The notes under the pieces are model-generated. The model saw only the letters and a list, made by a program, of their open reading frames with translations. It was not told the DNA's origin and searched no databases. From contig JAYTLK010000174.1 of NCBI GenBank assembly GCA_043729515.1, positions 1 to 5,954 on the forward strand: a stretch of DNA of 5,954 nt, written 5' to 3'. Shown one piece after another: positions 1 through 4,917 of the stretch. Within the stretch, counting starts at the first letter, position 1, and each line of letters starts with the position of its first letter. A program made the translations under genes and the position numbers. This stretch comes from JANXSS01 sp043729515 (GTDB taxonomy: Bacteria; Pseudomonadota; Gammaproteobacteria; Burkholderiales; Burkholderiaceae_D).

Positions 1-536
1 ATGTGCGCCTTGCGCGCCACCAGCGAATATGCGCCCATGCCCGGATAGAGATTGAAGGCGATTTCCGGAAATCCCATCTTCGCGCCTTTTTGCGCGAGCA
101 CGAATTCATGCGCCAGCGCCGCCTCGAAGCCGCCACCGAGCGCCGTGCCCTCGATCATGGCGATCGAAATGGCGCCGATGCCAAAACCGGTCAGTGGCTC
201 ATACACCGCATCGACGCAAGCGCGCGCATAGGCCCGCAGCTTGGAGCGCTCGCCGGCCCGGATGTGCTGCGCGAAATAGGCCAGGTCACCGCCGACGTTG
301 TAGACGCCGGGCACGGTCGAACCGGTCACCCAGAAATCGATCGGCTGATCGAAGGATTTCACGGCCTGGGTCAGGACCGCGATATCGTTCAACAACTCCG
401 GGTTGAAGCAAGGACGCGGCTGCGCATGCAGCATCACCCACAAGACGTTGCGCTCGGCTTCATACCATGCGGAAATCTGGGACAACGGCCCGGCTTCGAT
501 GAAGCGGCGGGTTTTGGGATGATTCTGTAGGGGCAT
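1..536 (-). CDS. rpfF: RpfF-like DSF synthase (crotonase family), C-terminus cut by the window edge
   Basis: 178 codons of the N-terminal part are visible. The crotonase fold is clear: an oxyanion-hole segment YNVGGDLAYF at residues 79-88, the glycine-rich ALGGGFEAAL at 132-141 and GFPEIAFNLYPGMGAYS at 155-171. RpfF enzymes use two glutamates (E141 and E161 in Xanthomonas RpfF). Here Glu138 and Glu158 sit in the same motifs with the same 20-residue spacing. Such enzymes act on acyl-ACP, both dehydrating 3-hydroxyacyl-ACP and releasing the free cis-2-unsaturated fatty acid signal. From memory, the N-terminus (LQNHP, RPCFN, DFWVTGS, YNVGGDL) is much closer to the Burkholderia BDSF synthase than to the Xanthomonas enzyme or to ordinary enoyl-CoA hydratases. 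The ATG at 534-536 is the only usual start in this frame before an upstream stop; its ribosome site is weak. About 110 residues should lie outside the window. A partner such as RpfR or RpfC is not visible. Crotonase family is near certain and the RpfF subgroup is likely. Confidence 0.87.
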   Translation of the reverse strand, partial: MPLQNHPKTRRFIEAGPLSQISAWYEAERNVLWVMLHAQPRPCFNPELLNDIAVLTQAVKSFDQPIDFWVTGSTVPGVYNVGGDLAYFAQHIRAGERSKLRAYARACVDAVYEPLTGFGIGAISIAMIEGTALGGGFEAALAHEFVLAQKGAKMGFPEIAFNLYPGMGAYSLVARKAH

Positions 537-649
537 CAAATGAACCTGAACAAGCGCCGGGGCTGGAGCGCAATGAAACCGGGGAAGCGCTGCGACAAAG
601 CATTCGGCTGCGTCAGAAAATTGCTCAAAAATTCTCAAAACTTGCGTTG

Positions 650-679
650 AGTATAAGACGCGCTTCCTAAATTCTCTAA
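650..679 (-). promoter_or_regulatory. Candidate sigma70-type promoter of rpfF
   Basis: On the minus strand a good -10 hexamer, TATACT (650-655), is preceded by TTAGAG (674-679) after an 18-bp spacer. The -35 box is a poor match, which would fit an activated or weak promoter. Transcription would begin near 643, giving a leader of roughly 107 nt before the rpfF ATG. The site lies in the AT-rich part of the gap and downstream of the operon terminator, so rpfF would have its own transcript. It is a prediction from hexamers only. Confidence 0.45.
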
Positions 680-683
680 GGAA
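664..683. repeat. Short inverted repeat over the rpfF -35 region
   Basis: The arms TTCCT (664-668) and AGGAA (679-683) are perfect inverted copies separated by 10 bp, with partial symmetry continuing inward. The element covers the proposed -35 box at 674-679, a usual place for a dimeric regulator to bind. Five-base arms can arise by chance in AT-rich DNA, so this is only a candidate operator. Confidence 0.25.
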
Positions 684-740
684 ACAGTACTCAAAAACAA
701 AATTACGACGGATTCAACACGGAAGTATCCGTAAGTCAAT

Positions 741-783
741 AAAAAACAGGCATCTTGTTGCAATAAAGCAATAAGATGCCTGT
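741..783 (-). terminator. Intrinsic terminator of the frc-oxidoreductase operon
   Basis: Left arm ACAGGCATCTTGTTGC (746-761) and right arm GCAATAAGATGCCTGT (768-783) form a 16-bp stem with one imperfect pair (G.T on the plus strand, C.A on the minus strand) around a 6-nt loop AATAAA (762-767). Read on the minus strand, the stem is followed at once by a T-run (746 down to 741), the classic rho-independent arrangement. It starts about 60 nt past the oxidoreductase stop codon and lies upstream of the rpfF promoter, so it should block read-through into rpfF. The plus side (CGACGG) has no T-run, so it is oriented for minus-strand transcripts. Confidence 0.93.
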
Positions 784-843
784 CGACGGATGCATTTGCA
801 AAGGCTGTTTCCTCAAGTGCGGCACTGTTACTGCAACAGTCAG

Positions 844-1827
844 TCAGTCAATCACTGTCAGCATGATCTTGCCCACATGCGTGCTCGACTCCATCAGGGT
901 GTGAGCCCGGGCCGCGTCCGCCAGGGGAAAGCGCTTGAAAATCACCGGCTTGATCTTGCCCGCTTCCAGCAGCGGCCACACGGTCTGCCGCAACTGCGCT
1001 GCAATGGCCGCCTTGAAGGCGACCGGACGCGGACGCAGCGTCGAGCCAGTGATGGTCAGCCGGCGCAGCAGGACTTGGCCAAGCGGAATTTCGGCCTTGG
1101 CGCCGCCCAGCAACGCAATCAGCACCAGCCGCCCATCGTCTGCCAGCGCCTTGATTTCACGCGGTACATAATCGCCGCCGACCATATCCAGCACCACATC
1201 GACGCCTTTGCCGCCGGTCGCGCTCCTGACGATCTCGACGAAGTCCTCGGTGCGATAGTTGATGCCGCGCTCGGCGCCCAGCGTCTCGCATGCCCGGCAT
1301 TTTTCGTCCGATCCGGCAGTCGCGAAGACCCGGTGCCCAAGCGCCGTCGCCAGTTGAATGGCGGTGACGCCGATGCCCGACGTGCCGCCCTGCACCAGCA
1401 GCGTTTCCTGCCCTGACAAGCGTGCCCGATCGAAGACATTGCTCCAGACGGTAAAAAATGTCTCTGGCAGCGAAGCCGCTTCCAGCGCGCTCATGCCCTT
1501 TGGCACAGGCAGACATTGTTCGACCGGCGCCACGCAGAACTCGGCATAACCGCCGCCCTGGGTCAAGGCGCAGACCATGTCGCCAATGCGCAGACCGGAA
1601 GCGCCGACATCGCCGCCGATGATTTCACCGGCCACTTCCAGGCCTGGAATGTCGGAGGCACCAGGTGGCACGGGATAATTGCCGGTACGTTGCAGTACAT
1701 CCGGCCGGTTGATGCCGGCAGCATGGACCTTGATCAGCACCTGGCCAACGCCGGCTTGCGGCGTCGGCCGCTCGCAGAGGGCAAGCATTTCCGGCGGGCC
1801 CGGACGCAGGATTTCAATGGCGCGCAT
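844..1827 (-). CDS. NAD(P)H:quinone oxidoreductase, PIG3 type (zinc-free MDR family)
   Basis: This 327-residue protein has the length and layout of PIG3/TP53I3-type quinone oxidoreductases in the medium-chain dehydrogenase/reductase superfamily. The N-terminal GroES-like domain covers about residues 1-120, with MRAIEI at the start and the family segment AGINRPDVLQRTGNYP at 37-52. The Rossmann domain follows, with the nucleotide-binding loop QGGTSGIGVTAIQLA at 146-160. GINYRTEDF (188-196), GVDVVLDMVGG (208-218) and the final HVGKIML (317-323) are also typical. The structural-zinc cysteine cluster of alcohol dehydrogenases is absent. Such enzymes transfer electrons from NADPH to quinones in the cytoplasm; the physiological substrate cannot be read from sequence. 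The start is firm: GAGGAG lies 5 nt upstream and overlaps the stop codon of frc, leaving a 9-bp gap, so the gene is the second cistron of the frc operon. The terminator at 741-783 closes the unit. Confidence 0.93.
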   Translation of the reverse strand: MRAIEILRPGPPEMLALCERPTPQAGVGQVLIKVHAAGINRPDVLQRTGNYPVPPGASDIPGLEVAGEIIGGDVGASGLRIGDMVCALTQGGGYAEFCVAPVEQCLPVPKGMSALEAASLPETFFTVWSNVFDRARLSGQETLLVQGGTSGIGVTAIQLATALGHRVFATAGSDEKCRACETLGAERGINYRTEDFVEIVRSATGGKGVDVVLDMVGGDYVPREIKALADDGRLVLIALLGGAKAEIPLGQVLLRRLTITGSTLRPRPVAFKAAIAAQLRQTVWPLLEAGKIKPVIFKRFPLADAARAHTLMESSTHVGKIMLTVID

Positions 1828-1832
1828 GGCGA

Positions 1833-1838
1833 CTCCTC
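1833..1838 (-). promoter_or_regulatory. Ribosome binding site of the oxidoreductase, overlapping the frc stop
   Basis: GAGGAG ends 5 nt before the ATG at 1825-1827. It shares two bases with the TGA of frc (1837-1839), so ribosomes terminating on frc are placed directly on the next start. This suggests translational coupling and settles the start of the second gene. Confidence 0.85.
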
Positions 1839-3084
1839 AAATGACTTTCTCGGCCCGCAGCGTGGCGATGTGGTCGGCATTGAAACCGAACTGCGCCAGC
1901 ACTTCCTCGGTGTGTTCTCCCAGCAGCGGCGAACGGGTCACCTCGGTGGCGCTGTCGGACATCTTGATCGGATTGCCGACCGTCAGGTACTTGCCGCGGA
2001 CCGGATGATCGACTTCGACCACGGTGCCAGTGGCACGCAAGGCTGGCTCTTCGGCAATTTCCTTCATCGACAGAATCGGTCCGCAGGGAATGTCGAACTT
2101 GTTCAGGATGTCCATCGCCTCGAACTTGGTCTTGGTCATGGTCCATTCCTCGATCGTCGCAAAAATCGATTTCAGGTGCGGCAGCCGCGCCGCTGGCGTC
2201 GCGTAATCCTTGTCGGTGATCCATTCCTCACGGCCAATCACCTTGCAGATGGCACCCCAGACCGGCGCCTGGGTGATGAAATAGATGTAGGCATTCGGGT
2301 CGGTCTCCCAGCCCTTGCATTTCAGGATCGAGCCTGGCTGGCCGCCGCCGGAGGCATTGCCCGCACGCGGCACGCTGTCGCCGAAGGGCGTATCCGGAAA
2401 CTGCGGATACTCGCGCATGACGCCGGTGCGCTCCAGGCGCTGCTGGTCGCGCAGTTTCACGCGGCACAGGTTCAGCACGCTGTCCTGCATCGCTGCCAGC
2501 ACTTTCTGGCCGCGACCGGTCGTGTTGCGCTGGTAGAGCGCGGCCACGATGCCCAGCGCCAGATGGAGGCCGGTGCCGCTGTCGCCGATCTGGGCGCCAG
2601 TCACCATCGGCGGACCATCGTCGAAGCCGGTGGTCGAAGCCGAGCCGCCAGCGCACTGGGCAACGTTTTCATAGACCTTGCAGTCCTCGTACGGACCCGG
2701 GCCAAAACCTTTTACCGAGGCCACGATCATGCGTGGATTGAGCTCATTGATCCGCTCCCAGGTAAACCCCATGCGGTCCAGGGCGCCCGGCGCAAAATTC
2801 TCGACCAGGACATCGCAGCGCTTGATCATGGTTTCCAACACTTCCTTGCCGAGCGGTTTTTTCGTATCCAGCGTGATCGACCGTTTGTTATGGTTGAGCA
2901 TCGTGAAATACAGGCTGTCCGCCTCGGGCACATCGCGCAGTTGGCCACGGGTTGCATCGCCTTCTCCGGCGCGTTCCACCTTGATCACGTCGGCGCCGAA
3001 CCAGGCCAGCAACTGCGTGCAGGTCGGACCGGATTGCACATGCGTGAAATCGAGGATCTTCACGCCATCTAGTGCTTTACTCAT
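1837..3084 (-). CDS. frc: Formyl-CoA:oxalate CoA-transferase (class III CoA-transferase), YfdW-like
   Basis: The 415-residue protein matches Oxalobacter formigenes Frc and E. coli YfdW along its length: LDFTHVQSGP (11-20), SLYFTMLNHNKRSI (57-70), VENFAPGALDRMGFTWE (94-110), KVYENVAQC (136-144), LRDQQRLERTG (211-221) and PLLGEHTEEVL (386-396). The catalytic aspartate that forms the acyl anhydride in class III enzymes corresponds to Asp168 in GAQIGDSG; Gln17 is also kept. The enzyme moves CoA from formyl-CoA to oxalate, giving oxalyl-CoA for decarboxylation, in oxalate use or acid tolerance. Length and ETDPNAYIYF (260-269) favour YfdW (416 residues) over Oxalobacter Frc (428). Position 48 is Gln (Trp in Oxalobacter Frc, Gln in YfdW, from memory). 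The glycine loop reads NASGGGQ (243-249) rather than NAGGGGQ. The frame stays open to an ATG at 3207, but AAAAGGAGG 6 nt before ATG 3084 and family alignment fix the start. No oxalyl-CoA decarboxylase gene is visible. Confidence 0.92.
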   Translation of the reverse strand: MSKALDGVKILDFTHVQSGPTCTQLLAWFGADVIKVERAGEGDATRGQLRDVPEADSLYFTMLNHNKRSITLDTKKPLGKEVLETMIKRCDVLVENFAPGALDRMGFTWERINELNPRMIVASVKGFGPGPYEDCKVYENVAQCAGGSASTTGFDDGPPMVTGAQIGDSGTGLHLALGIVAALYQRNTTGRGQKVLAAMQDSVLNLCRVKLRDQQRLERTGVMREYPQFPDTPFGDSVPRAGNASGGGQPGSILKCKGWETDPNAYIYFITQAPVWGAICKVIGREEWITDKDYATPAARLPHLKSIFATIEEWTMTKTKFEAMDILNKFDIPCGPILSMKEIAEEPALRATGTVVEVDHPVRGKYLTVGNPIKMSDSATEVTRSPLLGEHTEEVLAQFGFNADHIATLRAEKVI

Positions 3085-3090
3085 GTACTG

Positions 3091-3099
3091 CCTCCTTTT
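3091..3099 (-). promoter_or_regulatory. Strong ribosome binding site of frc
   Basis: AAAAGGAGG is a near-perfect anti-16S match, 6 nt before ATG 3084-3082. It decides the frc start: the in-frame ATG at 3207, 41 codons upstream, would place the promoter and this site inside the coding region and add residues absent from known Frc proteins. Confidence 0.92.
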
Positions 3100-3111
3100 G
3101 ATTAATGGCGC

Positions 3112-3141
3112 ATTATCTCTCGTCAAGGGAGGGCTTGTCAC
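3112..3141 (-). promoter_or_regulatory. Sigma70-type promoter of the frc operon
   Basis: On the minus strand, GTGACA (3136-3141; 5 of 6 matches to TTGACA) and GATAAT (3112-3117; 5 of 6 matches to TATAAT) are separated by 18 bp. Transcription would start near 3105, giving a short leader of about 20 nt that ends in the strong frc ribosome site. A second TTGACG lies within the spacer but has no good -10 at the right distance. Position and scores make this the best promoter in the window. Confidence 0.7.
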
Positions 3142-3525
3142 CGCAACCGTAGGCCGCAGGCTGCCGACAGGCATCCGGCGCAACAGGAAGGTTGCAGAAT
3201 GGGTCAAGACATGCCGCGGCGACGCGCCATCGCAGCATTGGGCGGAGGTTCGCTGACCTGGGCATGCGGTGGCCGGTTGCCGACACCGGCGACCGTTTTT
3301 ATCGAGCCCTGCCGCCTGCCTGCCCTATACTTGCACACGGACCATTCCCGCCCCCGCCATCAGCACTGGCATGGTGCGGATGGTTTTCCGACCGCCGAAC
3401 CAATGACGCATCGTCGTCCGGCATCATCAGCCGGCATCTTTATCCGATATCGTACCGGCGCGCAGACCGGGCACGGGACGCAAAACGCCACCGACTCCAC
3501 CCTGTCGAAGGTCAGGCGATCACAC
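3142..3525. other. Intergenic and leader region upstream of the HPP/CBS gene
   Basis: No gene is convincingly present. The plus-strand frame of the HPP/CBS gene stays open back to an ATG at 3199. However, the 109 extra codons give a peptide rich in Arg, His, Pro and Cys, with a mixed third-position base choice, unlike the strongly GC-ending codons after 3526, and none of the possible upstream ATGs has a clear ribosome site. I read this as non-coding leader. It contains a TATACT (3326-3331) that could be a plus-strand -10, although no good -35 precedes it. It also holds a repeated CCGGCATC (3418-3425 and 3431-3438, 13 bp apart) and the palindrome CGATATCG (3445-3452). Confidence 0.5.
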
Positions 3526-4758
3526 ATGACGACATTCTGGCAGCAACTGCAAGGCTTCTTCCCCGCTCCCGGCTCGACCGATCGCTTCGAAAAAATGCGG
3601 GCCGCCATCGGCGCCCTGTTCGGGCTGGTGATCGTCGGCTCGGCCAGCCTGCTGATCCTGGGGGCCACGCCCGGCACCGTGTGGCTGATCGCGCCGATGG
3701 GCGCCTCGGCCGTGCTGTTGTTTGCCGTGCCGGCCAGTCCGTTGGCCCAGCCGTGGTCTATCCTGGGCGGCAATATCATCGCGGCCCTGATCGGCGTGAC
3801 CTGTGCCAAGTTGATCGGCGCGCCGCTGCTGGCGGCAGCCGTGGCCGGTGCCGTGGCGATTGCCGTGATGTCGGTGCTGCGCTGCCTGCATCCGCCCAGC
3901 GGCGCGGTGGCCCTGACGGCAGTGCTGGGCGGCCCGGCCATCCTGGCACTGGGATACCAGTTCGTGCTGATCCCGGTGGCGCTGAATTCGGTGCTGATGC
4001 TGACGACTGCGCTGTTCTACAACAATGCCACCGGACGCCGCTATCCGCACCGGGTCGCACCGCCCGCACCCAACGTCCATCAGACCGCCGACGCGGCGCC
4101 AACGGCCCGCTTCGGCATGACGGCCGAAGATCTCGACATCGCGCTGGCGCGCTACAACCAGGTGCTCGACGTCAGCCGCGACGACCTCGAACAGATCCTG
4201 TTGGAAACCGAACGCCAGGTCTATCTGCGCCGGCATGGCGTGGCGCATTGTGCTGACGTAATGTCGCGCGACGTCATCAGCGTCGAATTCGGTACCGACC
4301 TGAAGGCGGCATGGAACCTGTTGCACCAACATCGCCTGCCCGCCTTGCCGGTGGTCGATCGGGGCCGGCGCGTGATCGGCATCGTCACCAAGGCCGACTT
4401 CATCACCCACGCGAACCTGGTTGACCATACCGGCCTCGGCCCGCGCCTGCGCCAGTTCCTGACACCGGTGCGACAGACCCATTCCGTCAAACCGGAAGTC
4501 GCCGGCCAGATCATGCACAAGCACGTGAAGGTCGCGCAGGCCGGCCAGCCGATCGTCGAACTGGTCACCGCGATGTCCGATGAGGGGCTGCATGCGATCC
4601 CGGTGGTCGACGAGGATCGCAAGCTCGTCGGCATGCTGACGCAATCCGACATGATCGCGGCGTTGTATGAGAACAGCTTGCAGGCAGCCTCAATCCAGAC
4701 GCAGACGCAGACGCCGGCCGCCGCCGCCGCCAATCATGACGCACGGATGACGGGCTGA
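3526..4758 (+). CDS. HPP-family integral membrane protein with two C-terminal CBS domains
   Basis: The 410-residue protein has two parts. Residues about 25-165 are a hydrophobic HPP domain with roughly five membrane segments (27-46, 51-68, 78-97, 101-118 and 135-165), including the signature LHPPSGAVAL (121-130) and the conserved APMGASAVLLF (56-66). A charged linker (about 170-240) leads to a tandem CBS pair at about 242-297 (VMSRDVISV, LPALPVVDRGRRVIGIVTKADF) and 327-381 (IMHKHVKV, LHAIPVVDEDRKLVGMLTQSDM), which typically binds adenine nucleotides. Some HPP proteins have been linked to nitrite transport in chloroplasts and cyanobacteria; for this CBS-fused bacterial form the substrate is unknown. 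A nucleotide-gated transporter is an inference. The start at 3526 was chosen because family members begin shortly before the FFPAP segment and the sequence upstream does not look coding. Its ribosome site is modest (AGG at 3514-3516). The tail ends in low-complexity QTQTQT and alanine runs. The gene is divergent from frc. Confidence 0.9.
   Translation: MTTFWQQLQGFFPAPGSTDRFEKMRAAIGALFGLVIVGSASLLILGATPGTVWLIAPMGASAVLLFAVPASPLAQPWSILGGNIIAALIGVTCAKLIGAPLLAAAVAGAVAIAVMSVLRCLHPPSGAVALTAVLGGPAILALGYQFVLIPVALNSVLMLTTALFYNNATGRRYPHRVAPPAPNVHQTADAAPTARFGMTAEDLDIALARYNQVLDVSRDDLEQILLETERQVYLRRHGVAHCADVMSRDVISVEFGTDLKAAWNLLHQHRLPALPVVDRGRRVIGIVTKADFITHANLVDHTGLGPRLRQFLTPVRQTHSVKPEVAGQIMHKHVKVAQAGQPIVELVTAMSDEGLHAIPVVDEDRKLVGMLTQSDMIAALYENSLQAASIQTQTQTPAAAAANHDARMTG
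4696..4731 (+). repeat. In-frame microsatellite in the HPP/CBS C-terminal tail
   Basis: Three tandem copies of CAGACG (4696-4713) are followed by CCG and five GCC triplets (4717-4731). They encode QTQTQT, then P397 and A398-A402, in the disordered tail after the second CBS domain. Both units are multiples of three, so slippage would change the tail length without breaking the frame. Confidence 0.85.
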
Positions 4759-4764
4759 TGTTCA

Positions 4765-4798
4765 GGTCGACAGCGCAAGGGCAACCAGGCTATCGACC
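4765..4798. terminator. Hairpin after the HPP/CBS gene, possible terminator
   Basis: GGTCGACAGC (4765-4774) and GCTATCGACC (4789-4798) are inverted copies with one mismatch (C.A in plus-strand RNA, a G.T wobble on the minus strand) around a 14-nt loop. It begins 7 nt after the stop codon of the HPP/CBS gene. No T-run follows, so it is not a canonical intrinsic terminator. It may stabilise the 3' end or do nothing. Confidence 0.35.
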
Positions 4799-4905
4799 AG
4801 ATCGAGACACGACCCGAGGCGCTTGCATCGCTTTCTAAATCCATTCCAGGGCTGTGTTTGGCACTGCCCGAGCATTTCCCGCGGCAAACTGGATCACAAC
4901 GTCGT

Positions 4906-4911
4906 TATACT
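4906..4911 (+). promoter_or_regulatory. -10 box of a likely leaderless transcript for the DUF1800 gene
   Basis: TATACT ends 6 nt before the A of the DUF1800 start codon (4918), exactly where RNA synthesis normally starts. No Shine-Dalgarno sequence precedes that ATG. The -35 position (GGCAAA, 4883-4888 at 17-bp spacing) is poor. The arrangement suggests an mRNA that begins at the start codon. Confidence 0.45.
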
Positions 4912-4917
4912 TGGGCA

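Larger units (their letters stand above)
537..843. other. Intergenic region between rpfF and the quinone oxidoreductase gene
   Basis: This 307-bp stretch holds no convincing gene. It is clearly more AT-rich than its flanks between about 600 and 775, as expected of a promoter region. It contains the terminator of the minus-strand operon (741-783), a candidate minus-strand promoter for rpfF (650-679), a short inverted repeat (664-683) and three copies of CTCAAAA (624-630, 634-640, 690-696). Bases 835-848 carry a short CAGT-like run next to the oxidoreductase stop codon, with no evident role. Confidence 0.7.

Noticed and set aside
3..530. A 175-codon plus-strand open frame opposite rpfF
   Set aside because: The minus strand encodes an unmistakable crotonase here; the plus-strand peptide is Arg/Gly/His-rich with no recognisable domain.
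835..848. CAGT-like tandem run at the oxidoreductase stop codon
   Set aside because: Only about three imperfect units, with no flanking structure or evident function.
790..1416. A 208-codon plus-strand open frame over the 3' part of the oxidoreductase gene
   Set aside because: It is the antisense shadow of the oxidoreductase, with no ribosome site and no motifs.
1516..3072. A 518-codon plus-strand open frame antisense to frc and the oxidoreductase
   Set aside because: It is the shadow of two clearly recognised minus-strand genes in GC-rich DNA; its peptide shows no family motif and it spans both genes and their junction.
3163..3176. An 11-base match (inverted) between this stretch and the terminator stem near 775-785
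   Set aside because: It covers only one arm of the stem, is not repeated elsewhere and is short enough to be chance.
3085..3207. A longer frc start at 3207
   Set aside because: The 41 extra residues are not in known Frc proteins, and the extension would contain the promoter and the strong ribosome site that directly precedes ATG 3084.
3520..4644. A 374-codon minus-strand open frame opposite the HPP/CBS gene
   Set aside because: The His/Arg/Gln-rich peptide is typical of antisense translation of GC-rich genes; the plus strand has clear HPP and CBS motifs.
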